DNA of 64,000 nucleotides from Bifiguratus adelaidae (GCA_002261195.1 MVBO01000072.1:1-64000), one strand, 5' to 3'. Shown: positions 45,654-57,868, numbered from the stretch's first letter. A program made the numbers and translations. The notes: generated by a model not told the origin, from the sequence alone.

Positions 45654-46916
45654 ATGGAGGCGAATAGGCTGACGTGTTCGCGTAGACGGCAGGCCGCTCG
45701 GGTTCTACCTGGAGCGAGGAGAGCGTATGGAACAAGTCGTCAGCCGACTATGTCCCGTAAAGTGCTTCCTTTTGCAAGCGCCGCAGCTGCAGCAGCCAGT
45801 GTAGCCGCCTTGTTTGGTCTCCAGGTGAGTGTCGGCTTTGGTTTCTTCCGGAGAAATGCTAACCCTATGTAGGGGATCAACTGCGATGCGGTGAGTCAAG
45901 ACAATCAAAGGGTAGGTGGATCAGGGCAAGGCGCATGATGTGAATTGACCAACGACATCTCTCAGCGCCTCGAAGGTCCCATTAATGATAGCGACACGAT
46001 GCGACTTCGAATGGAGGCCTACATCAAGGAGATGCAACGCCGTATCGTGGCCGAGATCGAGCGCATTGATGGCAAAAAGTTCAAGGTGACCGAATGGGAG
46101 AGAAAGGAAGGAGGAGGAGGCATTTCAATGGTTTTGCAAGAGGGCAATGTCTGGGAAAAGGCCGGTGTCGGTGTCTCGGTCATTTATGGCAAACTTCCCA
46201 AGGCTGCGGTAGAGCAGATGCGCAATGATCGTGGAAAGCAGCTCGAAGTGGATGGCCCCACGCCCTTCTTTGTTACCGGTATTTCGTGCGTCATGCATCC
46301 CATCAATCCGCATGCTCCGACGGTGCACTTCAATTACCGCTACTTTGAGATTGAGAATGAGGACGGAACACCCAAGATGTGGTGGTTTGGAGGAGGTTCG
46401 GATCTGACGCCATCCTTTTTATATGAAGAAGATGCAATTCATTTCCATCAGACCCTCAAGGATGCCTGCGATCAGCACGACAAGAGCTATTATCCACGCT
46501 TCAAGAAGTGGTGCGATGACTACTTTGTGATCAAGCACCGCAACGAACGACGAGGTATTGGCGGCATCTTCTTTGACGACGTAGACGACAAGAGCGCCGA
46601 TGAACTCTTCCACTTTGTCCAATCCTGCCTCGGCTCCTTCTTGCCTTCTTACATACCCATCATTGAGCGACGCAAGGACATGCGCCACACGCAAGAACAA
46701 AAGGATTGGCAGCAGATCCGCCGAGGACGCTACGTCGAATTCAATCTCGTCAATGATCGAGGCACCAAGTTTGGTCTTCAAACACCCGGTAGTCGTATAG
46801 AAAGCATTCTCATGACTCTTCCTCTCACCGCGCGCTGGGAGTACATGCGTGAGCCGCGTAGTATCGAGGAAGCAAAACTGATGGAAGTTTTAAAGAACCC
46901 GCGAGATTGGTTGTAA
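45654..46916 (+). CDS. HEM13: coproporphyrinogen III oxidase (oxygen-dependent)
   Basis: Exons 45654-45824, 45873-45890 (18 nt) and 45966-46916 give 379 aa. The N-terminal ~55 residues are Arg/Ala/Ser-rich ([18 protein letters not shown]) with a hydrophobic Ala stretch, a mitochondrial presequence like that of metazoan CPOX; the S. cerevisiae enzyme is cytosolic. Core blocks: [37 protein letters not shown] (metal/substrate His), [13 protein letters not shown], and [19 protein letters not shown], the PROSITE-like signature. The enzyme converts coproporphyrinogen III to protoporphyrinogen IX in haem synthesis. Exon 2 encodes only GINCDA, and its inclusion is needed to hold the phase. Confidence 0.94.
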
Positions 46917-46947
46917 GTGATATAAATCTCACAGTTCACCTTGGACC

Positions 46948-48438
46948 ATGGAGAAGCCGTTCTTTGACCGGCTCATGTATGGGCTTGGCCCACTCATGGT
47001 TGGTCTAGGAGTGTTGCTCATTGGTTCCTGTGTCGCTACCTTTTACCTGGTCGTCTTTCCCTACAACTTCTCATGGCATAGTCCTACATGGACAGGGAAG
47101 GTCAAGTATGTCGGTACAGGCCTGTTCAGCCTCTATATGATCTATTGTATCGGATTTCACTACTACATGGCTGTCAGGACTCCACCTGGTGGTATCACAG
47201 AGTTTGCCAGGAAATCGTCCTTGCCGACGCGATCGGTAAGCCGCATGGAGATGCCTTGGATCGATGCATGGCATGGGGTTGACATGAGCTAGGACGACAC
47301 ACGGAATCTGGAAGAAGGCTTGTTAGAGACGTCCGATAGGAACGAGTATACTCAAGTATGTCGAAAATGTAAGCTCGAGCGAAGCTGATACAGTTATCGT
47401 GTGCTCACTGGGTTTGCCTAGGTCACTTGCCGAAACCTGAGCGAACGCATCATTGCAGTGTTTGCAACGCTTGCGTCCTCAAGTTTGATCATCACTGTGA
47501 GATTCTAGAGCTACTGAGTCCGTAGTGACCGCTCAATGGCATGTTATAGGCCCTTGGATCCACAATTGCGTTGGTCACTACAATCATCGCTACTTTTTGC
47601 TCTTTCTGACCTACGTGGTCGTATCCGCAACCTATTTCACCATTATTGGGTGGAAACCATTTGTGCTAGCCATTGACTTTGAGAGTCCGGTAAGTCATAC
47701 TTGGCGATGGTGCCATTGTAGGCTTTGACACGATCATCATTAGTGGCCATTTCCTCTCCCAAGGGCTATGCCGGCATTTTGTATCCTTCTCGCGGGAGCC
47801 ATGGACCTTGCATTGTGTAAGTAGAGCTTGAGAGTGGTGATGGACATTGTAGCCGTAAAGCTAACGCGATTTCCTATCCGCTTCATGCCTAGTCGGCATG
47901 TTGTGTTGGAACTATTATTTGGTGGGTCGACGTGAGGTTGTTTCAAGCCAGATACACTAATGCAAGTGGGATGCAGGTCCTATCGGGCCAAACGACCGTC
48001 GAGTACTACGAAAATGATTACCTGCGGACCGCTCGTCGAAACCAAGGCGAGGTAGGCTTACACCCGATGAGAGTCGATCCAGTGCAAGCTGACCAAGCGT
48101 AGATCTTTTTCAATCCCTACAACCTCGGACCAATCGAGAACCTATGTGAGGTGTTCAATGTCGGCGAAGAATAGTAAGTCGCCTTAGCCTATGTTGGCTC
48201 GTCATTGACAATGAAAGTCCATGGTACAACTTCCTCTTTCCATTTCCTGTGCCACCCAGGGTAAGTCGCCACATGTGCCGAAATACGGGTCATCAAGCTC
48301 ATTTGTACCCCTTAGGGCAATGGTAAATCATGGCCGAAACGCTCAGGCGATTATTACCCCTTGCCAACCGTAGGCGCTTCATCCAAGCGACCGACCTATC
48401 AAGTTCAAGTCCCAGAGGACAGCGACAAGGATCTATAA
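46948..48438 (+). CDS. DHHC palmitoyltransferase (Pfa-type)
   Basis: About eight exons. Two transmembrane helices ([20 protein letters not shown] and [17 protein letters not shown]) precede the cysteine-rich domain: [18 protein letters not shown], then [16 protein letters not shown], with the active DHHC Cys. The motif is joined across an intron near 47500-47550. Two more helices follow ([17 protein letters not shown] and [17 protein letters not shown]), then the TTxE motif as [10 protein letters not shown]. The enzyme attaches palmitate to Cys of target proteins in endomembranes. The sequence around the DHHC domain is near ZDHHC16/Pfa-type enzymes; the exact orthologue is not fixed. It starts 31 bp after the HEM13 stop codon, which implies a short shared 3'/5' region. 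Confidence 0.88.
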
Positions 48439-48518
48439 TCTAGTGTACAGCAGACGCATGACAAAATAAATGTATCATATTCAAAGATTGCCGAACCACA
48501 TATAATACTCGTACATGC

Positions 48519-49926
48519 TTAGGGATAATCACAGACAATGCTGCTTCCAGATGTCTTGCATACCGTACCTGGTCCGCAGGCTCCGGAAACATAGGCGCCA
48601 TTGTTACAGATTTGATAACTCTGAGAAGTTCCAGAAGCTACGCAGTAATAGAAGCCTTGGTTGGCAGCGGTGCAAGGGGGGATACCAGTAGAGGAAGGCT
48701 GGCTGGTCGTCGTCGTAATCGTCGTCGTGGTCTTGCTTGTTGTCGTCGTGGTCGGGCTCGTGGTGGTCGAGGTCTTGCTGGTAGTGGTCGTGGTCGTGGT
48801 CGTGCCACCGATGCTGCAAGAACCGCCCTTCTTAAGGAAGGATGAGACGGCTTGAGCATAGGTTGGTCCACCGTCCGTATTGGTCCAGGTCTGTGAAGCA
48901 TCCCAAAACATGACACCGCCAAAGCTACTGTAGGAATTGCGGGTGTTGGTGATGATGCCTGTCAATTGAGAGTAGGGCACGTAACCAGATCCTGCTGCGG
49001 TAGTCGAACCGGGAAGACCCAAGAAGATCTTGACGTTGGGATTGGGTGAAACGGTCTTGGCCCAATTGTCCCAGGTAGCAAAGTTGAAGCTGGAAGATGT
49101 CGCACTACAATAGTTGTTGTAGAATTGAACGAAGACAAAGTCAAAGGGGACGGCATTCAGGACTGGTTGCATGTAGGCATCGGGATAAGGACATTGAGGA
49201 GCACCAGAGATGTAGTAAGTCTTGCTCTTATCAGACGCAAAGTGGTTTCTCAATTGAGTGACCATGGCGGCGTAGCCGGTGGAACCACCGCCCTCGATAT
49301 CCAGATCGAATCCGTCTACAACGGCATTGTCGAAGGGGCGGGTGCTGCTGGAACCGCCACCAAACAAATTCCAAATCTCATCGGCGAAAGCGGTACCTTG
49401 AGCATCGCTGCTGAAACCATAGGTACCAGAAGCACCCCCAAGAGACAAGAGAATCTTCTTTCCAGCCGCTTGGCAGGTCTTGATGTCGGCACCAATTTGA
49501 GGACAATGTTCCAATTGGGTGCCAGGGAAAACAGAGCTCGGGCTGCACTGGTTGGAAAAATCAACCTGGGGAGTGCCTCCAGGGTTGAAGACATTCAAGA
49601 AAGCCAAGACGAGGATATCCTCGGTGGAGTCTTCTCACATGAGTGAATATGCTATGCGACGCAAACAAGGTATAAAGGGACGTTACCTTGACAGTAGGAA
49701 GCGAGGGGTTTTTGCCAATTTGTCTGGGCACCACCAGCGGCACCATACGAGTTTTGACCCTGAAAAGTAAAAGGTGTTCAGCCAGCTATCCCTGTCATGT
49801 GCTGTCATGACTTACCCAATAATTCACGTAGTTGCTATTACAGTTTGCATTGAAGGCATTCACCGACACAGCACTAGCTAGCATCAAGCTAGCAACCCCA
49901 AAGAATTCTAACGTTCTTGCAATCAT
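48519..49926 (-). CDS. secreted GH18 endochitinase with Thr-rich linker and C-terminal CBM19
   Basis: Exons 49816-49926, 49687-49759 and 48519-49633 give 432 aa. The signal peptide is MIARTLEFFGVASLMLASAV with a likely cut after VNA. The GH18 barrel includes WGQNSYGAAGG, ILLSLGGASG and the catalytic motif DGFDLDIEGG (DxxDxDxE). A low-complexity Thr-rich linker near residues 320-360 leads to a Cys-rich CBM19-like domain (CTAANQGFYYCV, then VCKTSGSS). This is a class III-type fungal chitinase, secreted or cell-wall bound, for wall remodelling or growth. The linker codes as ACN repeats and is prone to length change. Gene family and architecture are secure. Confidence 0.93.
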
Positions 49927-50377
49927 AAAGACCAGCTTTGTCTGCGTGTTCCAGCGCAATGTTCTACTCTCGATTGCACATGCCAAATTTATAGCGATTA
50001 CCAGGGGAACAACGCCCAAGGGGGCTCAAACCACGCGCTCGGAATATCTCGACATGACGCTCTTTGTAAACAATAAATCTCATCCATCATTGCACAAGGG
50101 GTTATGAATCTACGAAGAATACTGTGTAGAGACTATCATTTAGATTATTGTGTAAGCAAATCGCTCAACTTTTAGCTCAGCCAGAGTTGGATAGCGTGCT
50201 GACGTTAGGTGGCGCGAGACAGGGTCTGTCCCAAAAAGGAAAATATCAATCGAGGGCTTGCTCGCGTGAATGTCGCACCCATTGCAAGGTCATAAGCGAT
50301 AATCTCTTTCTCCATCAAACAGGATGCAAACATTATTTTTTTGTGCCTGCTTTACGCTATACACATATTCTAAGACC
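49927..50377. other. chitinase promoter region and reductase 3' end
   Basis: 451 bp without a gene. It must hold the minus-strand chitinase promoter and the 3' end of the downstream reductase. No TATA element identified with confidence. Confidence 0.5.
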
Positions 50378-51424
50378 CTATTGATCGGCAACTTGTACGA
50401 CAGCTTTTCCAAAGTTCTTGCCCTCAAACAACCCAATCAAAGCATCAGGGAGACCTTCGATGCCATTTGTCACGTCGTCCTTGTATGTCACCTTTCCATC
50501 CTTGATCATCTGTGTCACGCGCTTGACGAATTCAGAGCCCATCTCTTGAGCGTGATCACCGACGATGAAGCCGCACATTTGAATGCGCTTAATAACGATG
50601 TTCATCAGATTGTGGACGGGTTCTTGGTGGGAAAGGTTGTATTGAGAAATCATGCCGCAGGTAGGGAAACGAGCGTGATTGTTGGCGTGAGCCAAGGCAA
50701 CCTCGAGGTGCTTGCCCCCCACATTTTCAAAGTAAATGTCAATGCCGTTGGGAGCCAACCTGGTCAATTGCTCGTCCATATCCTGGGTCTTGTAGTTGAA
50801 GACACCATCGAAACCGCACTCCTTCAATAGATACTCTGACTTTTTGTCGTCGCCGACAGATCCAATGACGCGAAGTCCTTCGGCCTTGGCCAATTGGCCC
50901 ACCAATTGACCGACGGCACCCGAGGCAGCAGAGATCCAGATGGTCTCACCCTCCTTGGGTTGGCCGAATTTGTACAATCCCACGTAGGCGGTCATGCCGG
51001 GCATGCCGAGAACACCCACATAGTGAGGGAGGGGAAGGTGGTCGTCTCTGGCCTCATTGCGTACTTGGAGCACCTTGGTCCATTGTTCAGGCAAGTGAGT
51101 GTATTCGGCGAAAGGAATCATTCCGTAAACATAATCGCCCTCCTTGAAATTGTCGTTGGCGGTCTTGACTACAACGGCAACACCGTGACCGTTCATGGGC
51201 TTGCCGAGCTCGAAGGCTGGAGAGTATGATTTCATGGAGGCATCTCGCATGCGTCCACGCATATAGGGATCTACCGAGAGAACGAGTGTCTTGATGAGAA
51301 TATCCCCCTGGTTGAGCTTGAGCGAATTAATGTCCAGATCCGAATGTTGAACGGTGATGTGCTCGCCGACCTTGGGCAAGCCTGTAGGCACTTTGCTGAA
51401 GATGATTTGTGTATTCTTGACCAT
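50378..51424 (-). CDS. NADP-dependent alkenal/one (leukotriene B4 dehydrogenase-like) reductase, MDR family
   Basis: Single exon of 348 aa starting MVKNTQIIFSKVPTGLP. The medium-chain reductase fold shows SVDPYMRGRMRD, the cofactor-binding Rossmann motif AASGAVGQLVGQLAKAEG, and FENVGGKHLEVAL. There are no structural zinc ligands, as expected for the PTGR/curcumin reductase branch. These enzymes reduce the C=C bond of alpha,beta-unsaturated aldehydes and ketones using NADPH, protecting against reactive lipid products. An open frame extends upstream of the chosen ATG, but the N-terminus aligns best from 51424. Together with the flanking region it marks the start of the accessory segment. Confidence 0.9.
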   Translation of the reverse strand: MVKNTQIIFSKVPTGLPKVGEHITVQHSDLDINSLKLNQGDILIKTLVLSVDPYMRGRMRDASMKSYSPAFELGKPMNGHGVAVVVKTANDNFKEGDYVYGMIPFAEYTHLPEQWTKVLQVRNEARDDHLPLPHYVGVLGMPGMTAYVGLYKFGQPKEGETIWISAASGAVGQLVGQLAKAEGLRVIGSVGDDKKSEYLLKECGFDGVFNYKTQDMDEQLTRLAPNGIDIYFENVGGKHLEVALAHANNHARFPTCGMISQYNLSHQEPVHNLMNIVIKRIQMCGFIVGDHAQEMGSEFVKRVTQMIKDGKVTYKDDVTNGIEGLPDALIGLFEGKNFGKAVVQVADQ

Positions 51425-53967
51425 GATTGTATGCTGTATGCTGTTTGCGTGAGGAGAGGACGCTTTCTTATACTCGCCCGACGTTAAGCGCTGACATAAA
51501 ATGAAATAGCATTGTGACTGTTTATGACAAAGAATACGTTTTGCTTCCAGAAATTTCCGTATTTGGGTCACAGATCGACTACGATCAGGGAAGGATCGGA
51601 GGCTGCGCGTCCGACACAGCCATTGATGGTCTGACAGGGGAGACAGGGGAGGAACCTTAAGGAGGATTGAGTTGCCATCGTAAAGGGTACTGTAGGTATC
51701 GATAGTCTCTTTCCTGCTAGATCAAGCCAAATGACAACCCAAGCACTCATGCCGCATTTAATCTGTTCCCTTTTTTGTCCAAACCAATGAATTGTGATCC
51801 AATCATAACGTGGGAAATTGTCGAAGATGTCGTCAAATAGAGGCAAGGTGTGGGCGACAATGGTGAAAGGTATATGCCGTGATGCTCAGCGAACAAAGTA
51901 GTACGTCCTCTCAGCTAAATCTGCATATGAATAACCTTAGACACACTATTTCATGAGAAGAGGTAGAGGATCAGCAACTGCCAGCTATTCGAGGCGCCGT
52001 GAGCCACGTTGATTATTGCTTGTCACTGTCTGGACACGGTCGGCCAGTTCCTCATCAAGCGTTCAAGCGGCTCAAAGAGTTCCGCATGTTCTCCCACGAC
52101 AATTGAGCGACGAAGGCTTGTCCTAAGCGATACAAGTTCTGTGGCGGTCTTCAGCCTCGAGTGGAAGTATCTTGACATGCACATGCAAAGCTGCATCACA
52201 AACGTCCTCTGCCTTAAATGAGGCGCCGTTAATGGATTGGACTAGGATTGACGGGACGGGTTCGCAACATGTAGGTCCAGCTACTTGTGCCTGCACGCCT
52301 GCAGAGATTGTGATCATCGTTGGATCGGGTGCTGAGGGACGGAACAACGCGAAAGCAGATGAAACGCGGTTGTGACTCAAGCATCCACGCCTGAGCTCAA
52401 GTGGACTCCTTTGAAGCCGACTGTAAGTATCGGCAAGGTCGACAAAGCCGCTACCGATGTCTGCCTTGCTTTCACCACTGCACTGACGTTCTCATCAACA
52501 ATGATGGCAAGTACACTTTCCAGCCGCGCATTTAAAGCCGATTATTGCAGAACAGATGGTGTCACATATCCTAGACTATGGCTCTTCGCGAACATCTTCA
52601 AGTGAAAGCGACTGATGAGCTTTGGGCTTTCACATATTGCCATTTAGCTTCAAAGGGGCTTCTCGAACAGTAACAGGCAGCAACCACATGCTGAACACTA
52701 AAACCTGCTCCAGCCCTGGTTTCCTCAAAGGCTACAGCGATGCTAAACCCATGCACGATTTATTCTCGCAGGAGCTCGCGCGTTTTTCTTGACAATACAG
52801 ATATCGCGCCGACGAGTGAGAAAGATTGCACCGGTACTCTCAGGTAAGGCCCGTCGGTTGGAAATTGATGGAACATGACTATTGTGATGTGCCTTGATGC
52901 GCGTAAGTATGAGACTGCTGCAAGAAACGACAACATGGCCTGCCTTGCAAATTGGCGCAATTCAGGGATAAATGCCCGCGTCGAAGTAACAATTATACCT
53001 GCACGCAAATGCATTTGGGATCAGAATCCCTTCCTCCAAGTAGGCAGCAGAGCGCTCGACAACCTTACTTCAAGCCAGCTCCAAATTTGAGTCATTATAC
53101 GTTTTGACCTGCATCGCTAAGCAGTCTACAAGGTCAAGTCAAGCTTACCGGAGAATCACTGGAGCCGCGTTTGCTATAAGTTCTCAAGATTCAGAAGTAG
53201 GCATCGTTCTATCTGACCTGTAAACAGCTCGCGTGATACTTTGATGTCAACTCTGGTCATCAATTTGAGAGCAACATCAACAAGGACGGATTGATCCATG
53301 TTCTTTGCGAAATTCCGACGACCACTGTGCCTTAAGTGTAACGCGAATCGATCACCCACCGGAAATGTCACCAATTTGTCCGACCAAGTGAGGTAACCGA
53401 AGCAGAATGCAAGATCGATATGGAGGCACTCAATATAGTAAACATTGTGTGTACAAGAGGCTTCACATGCCAGTAAATGTATGGAATTCATGCCGCAGAT
53501 GTAAAGATGATAAGTTACTCTTCTCATATATAGTTATTCGATACACCATCTGGATATACTACAGATACAAATCCTTACGAGCAGGTTTGAAGGACTTGGC
53601 CAATGGAATGAGCCGGATTCTTCCCGGCTTGCGGCAAATCCCAAATTCCGATTCTTCCACACACGCTTAGATTTCTCTGCAAGCAATTTGACTTCATAAT
53701 TTGGTTATGAGCGGCGGTTCTCGCTCCTTGGAAATACACAATGATGATTCGGGGAGAGTGCTATTGCTTACGGCCCAATTACCCATATTTCTTGGCAACA
53801 GCAGCTATATAATTTGATGCGAGACTGCAGCCAATGTCAACCTCCCCAACTTCATTATCTATCTGACTCACGGGTGAGTAAACATATTGAGAAGCGCGAT
53901 ACACAATTGACTGATTGCTTCCAAGTTTGGAAGCCTCTCGCGCATCAAAGAATTCAGTTATCCAATC
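51425..53967. other. gene-poor interval of about 2.5 kb
   Basis: No reading frame with recognisable homology was found. The longest frames (for example 51568-51846 minus and 52123-52380 minus) are short, lack a clear family and are interrupted. A low-complexity or transposon signature was not apparent. The interval separates the conserved gene block from the decayed accessory block and may contain eroded coding sequence. Confidence 0.5.
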
Positions 53968-55169
53968 ATGTCCAAAAAGTTGACAACTACCATGCCCGGT
54001 GCTAAACCACCCAAGACGCCTCTTGGCAAGTATCGCATCCTCGGTCCTCGCTGTGGTCTCCGTGTCTCACCTTTGGCGTTTGGCACTATGAGCATTGGTG
54101 AAGCCTACCGGTCATTTTTGGGCGCCGTCAACAAAGAGCAAGCTTTCAAACTTCTGGATACTTATTATGAGGCAGGTGGCAACTTCATTGATACCGCCAA
54201 CAACTATCAAGATGAGCAAAGCGAACAATGGCTCGGAGAATGGATGGAACTTCGTGGTAATCGAGATGAAATTGCCCTGGCGACCAAATACACCGGCAAT
54301 TACAGAAGCTATCAATTTCCTGATGGTGAAAGTGGTATCAGCGCCAATATTACGGCGGTAACCATGGAAAGTCGCTTCATGTTTCGGTTCGTGATTCCCT
54401 AAAGGAACTTCGCACCGATTACATTGATATTCTCTATGTGCACTATTAGGACTACAGCACGAGCATCGAGGAAGTGATGCAATCTCTTGACGCGGTTGTC
54501 AAGTCTGGCAAAGTACTCTACCTCGGCATTTCCGATACACCCGCTTGGATTGTCTCGAAAGCCAATCAGTATGCAAGAGATCACGCACTTACACCCTTTG
54601 TCATTTATCAAGGGTTGTGGAATGTTATGGTTCGTGACTTTGAGCGCGACATCCTCCCAATGTGTGTCGACGAAGGCATGGCCTTGGCACCATGGGGAAC
54701 AGCAGGGTCAGGTCGCTTCAAGAGTAAAGCCGTGATTGAGGAACGTCAAAAGAACAATGAACTTATTCGCTCTTTTACTGGCGAAGGTATCACTCCTGCG
54801 GAAGAAAAAGTCTCGGCTGCGCTCGAGAAGGTTGCTCAAGAGGTTGGAGGCTCAATTACGTCGGTTGCCATTGCGTACTGTCTCCAAAGAACCCCTTATG
54901 TGTTTCCAATCATCGGTGGACGCAAGGTCGAGCATCTTCTTGACAACCTCAAAGCTCTTGAAATTACGCTTTCGGACGAGCAAGTGGAATACCTTGAGTT
55001 GCAAACTCCTTCCGATCCAGGTTTTCCTCAAAATCTGTTTGGCACAGATCCGCGACGTTTCGGTGAGAAGACCAACTTTATGGTTCGTAGCGTCCTCAAC
55101 TTGGCCTGGGTCAAGCATCCATCTGCGATCCCCGCCTCTTGCCGAACAATAAGTGATGGTCTGAAGTAG
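53968..55169 (+). pseudogene. aldo/keto reductase (aryl-alcohol dehydrogenase type), disrupted
   Basis: The 5' frame encodes LAFGTMSIGEAY, FIDTANNYQDEQSE and LATKYTGNYR, the AKR NAD(P) and catalytic Asp/Tyr/Lys region. The 3' frame continues with GKVLYLGISDTPAWIV, WGTAGSGRFKSKA and PIIGGRKVEHL. Two lesions separate them: a single-base deletion near 54346-54352, and a TAG at 54447-54449 where the family has TGG (Trp in the HYWDYS-type strand). The coding frame otherwise is clean over about 390 codons with no introns. The family (AAD14-like, AKR9) uses NADPH to reduce aromatic aldehydes. Loss is probably recent because other positions are intact. A full-length intact paralogue elsewhere is expected but cannot be seen here. 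Confidence 0.75.
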
Positions 55170-55858
55170 AATGTTATCCGTGTGCCATGTAGCGTATGAA
55201 ATCGATAAACAGGATTGTTGTCGTTGTGAAATCAACATAGACCCCTCTAAGCTCACCCGATACTTTTCAAAGTGGTTCTTGTCTCTTCGATTTACTCGAT
55301 CAAGAGTCTAACCTCCAGGTATGTCTGTTCCTTTCATCCACAAGAAGACAAGGCGAATGTTAAGCAAGCGAACGATATATGGCATCATTCTTGTCAGTCC
55401 TCTCCACGGCCTCCATGAGTTTGTCAGAGCTTGTCACACCAGGTTCGACAGCTGTGAATCAGTCATCGGAAATATATCCCTGTTACGATGCGCTTTTGTC
55501 TCCCCAACTAGCTGCCATGAGAAAGTTGGCCCATTGTGACGGCTGACGCGTCATTAGGAGATTTCGGATATTGGATTTTGCCGCTTGTTAGCCCTTTCGC
55601 GGGTTCTCGGTCCTTAAAACCGATCCTTTTTCTGCTGGCCATCAGAACTCAAAATTCGAACATTCGAGCTGACAACAGTGGGAATTTTGGTGTGTGACTG
55701 TGTTTTCACAAATTGCAGGGATTTCTCAAGGCGAAGGTTGGGTCATCGCTTTGGGTTTCTCTCTCTTGTCTTCGCTCCACTCCAAGCACTCCTCTTCTCA
55801 TCAGTATACCTGCCCTCGTCTCTATCCTTAGCGTAGCAAGCATATCCGACGCTAGATA
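55170..55858. other. intergenic region before acyl-CoA ligase remnant
   Basis: 689 bp with no supported gene. Probably holds the ancestral promoter of the ligase-like pseudogene; no element recognised. Confidence 0.45.
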
Positions 55859-57868
55859 ATGACTATCGATATCCCGCCTCCGAAAAGGTCCTTGGCAGAG
55901 GTTCACGCTATACTATCTCAGCCGGGTATGATGCATGAGACCCATATAGAAACAGTACATGGGGTTGCCTACTCTGAGGGCATTCTGGGAAGCGAGCGCG
56001 GTAAGTCCTGGCTCGGAGCGTCCCGTACGATCGTTTGGCTAACTTCGGTCTCCTGTGTTGCAGCGATTTGGAGCAAGACCATATCTCGTCTACGCGAATG
56101 AACTTAGCATCTCGTACGAGGAAGCGCATCGTCAAGTGCGATGCATGGCCCATATTCTCAGCGTCAACTACGGCGTCCGTAAAGGTGATCGAATCGCTCT
56201 GATCATGCGCAACTATCCAGAATGGGTCATTGCTTTCTGGGCTATTCATTCACTCGGCGGCATTGCGGTGGCCATCAACGCTTAGATAGATCCAAGTAAT
56301 CTCAAATATTGCGTTGAAGACTCTGGTTCCTTGGTTGCTATCGTGGATCAAGAGAGACTTGAAGTATTGAAGCCTCTCATGCAAGACTTGCTGTGTGGAA
56401 TTGGGTACGACATATCGGATACTGTAAAGCGACATCCTCTCTTCCCTATGGTCTCCGGTTCATGAGCTGATGGCCTAAAAGGCGTGATTGCTGTGCGGTG
56501 TCAAGGGTTGCGCGACGGAGAGCTTGAAGCTGTACGGAGCTGGGACAGTTTAAAGCAGGAGTTCAGTGGAAAATGGGCGAATACACCTGTGCCAAACGTC
56601 AAGATATTGCCTGACGATGATACAACGATATTCTACACTTCTGGAACGACTGGTATGCCCAAGGGAGTGCTTGCCACCAACCGTTCGTTCTTGTCAAACA
56701 TCCCTCACGTGTTTGTCGGAGGTATGCGCGCTACTTTGCGCCGTGGTGAAGACCTCGTTCTGCCGAACCCAGACGACCCCCAAAAGGGAGTTCTTATTAG
56801 TGTCCCGCTCTTTCATGCGGCTGGATGCCACAGCATGCTCTGTTTAGCTACAGCTACCAGGGGAAAGGTCGCATTTATCTACAAGTGGGATGTGGATGCT
56901 GCCGTCGATATCATCTTGCGGGAGAAATTGACAATATGTGGAGGAGTACCAATGATGGCTCGCCAGCTCGTCAATCATCCTAGAATGAAGCAAGCTGGCG
57001 AGGTGATAGAGTCATTCGCCTATGGTGGTGCACCCAGTCCTCTGCAGCTGCCTGGCGAAGCACGGCGAGCCTTTCCAAAGAGTGTGCCCGGTCAGAATTA
57101 TGGCATGACTGAAACGAACAGCACTGCTGCGTCTCATGCTGGCGAAGACTATTTACGTCGTCCGGACAGCACAGGGCTTGCTACGCCTGTCAACGAGATT
57201 TTGATCATGGACGAAGCAGGAAAGCACGAAATGCCAGTTGGTCAAGAGGGAGAAGTATGGCTTAAAGGTGCCAACATCGCCAAAGGTAAGCCATCCAACT
57301 TTGACGATCGTAGCCAAGAAACCATTCACTAACTTACCTTCAGGCTACTGGAATAAGCCAGAGGCGACTGCGCAGGCGTTTACACAGGACGGTTGGGTCA
57401 AGACGGGTGATGTTGGATGTGTGGACGAAGAAGGCTTCCTTTACATTCGCGATCGAGCCAAAGATATGATCATTCGTGGCGGTGAGAACATTGCCAGTGT
57501 GACGGTAGAGAATGCAATATATAAAGGTACGACATGAGCCGATTGTTAGTGCCCCAACCTCGGCTAACAACGACATCAGATCCCCGGTCTTAGATTGCGC
57601 TGTCGTTCCTATACCGCACCCTACGCTGGGTGAACAAGTTGCGGCCGTTGTTGCCACGCGACCCGGACACCACGGTACTTTGAAAGCGGAGGAAGTCGCC
57701 GCTTTTGCTGCAAAGAGCCTTCCAAAATTCGCTGTTCCATCGTACGTTGTGATCATCGAAGAGCCAATTGAACGCAATGCCAATGGCAAGATAGCCAAAA
57801 AGGACCTCAAGAACTGGGTACTCAGGAGATGGAAGGAGGAGAATGAGGATATAAAAGCCAAACTATAA
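55859..57868 (+). pseudogene. AMP-dependent acyl-CoA ligase, disrupted
   Basis: Exon-like segments begin at 55859 (MTIDIPPPKRSLAEVHAIL) and continue after an intron near 56001-56063. Signature motifs of the ANL superfamily are present: the P-loop FYTSGTTGMPKGV near 56632-56670, the A5 motif GQNYGMTETN, and WVKTGDVG plus the A8/A10 elements [13 protein letters not shown] and RNANGKIAKKDLKNW near the C-terminus. A TAG at 56283-56285 replaces a conserved Trp codon, and one base is missing near 57587-57590 before the C-terminal domain. An intron near 56400-56490 has ambiguous borders. The family activates fatty or aromatic acids as acyl-AMP and forms CoA esters. Function now lost or strongly reduced. 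Confidence 0.72.

Noticed and set aside
48700-48830. Microsatellite in the chitinase gene as a separate repeat element
   Set aside because: It encodes the Thr-rich linker between catalytic and binding domains and is explained by the protein.
51568-51846. 92-aa minus-strand ORF starting MPLFDDIFDNF
   Set aside because: No recognised domain and isolated in a gene-poor region; insufficient evidence for a gene.
52123-52605. Protein-like frames on both strands in the gene-poor interval
   Set aside because: Frames are short, interrupted and do not match a known family; may be eroded coding sequence but cannot be supported.
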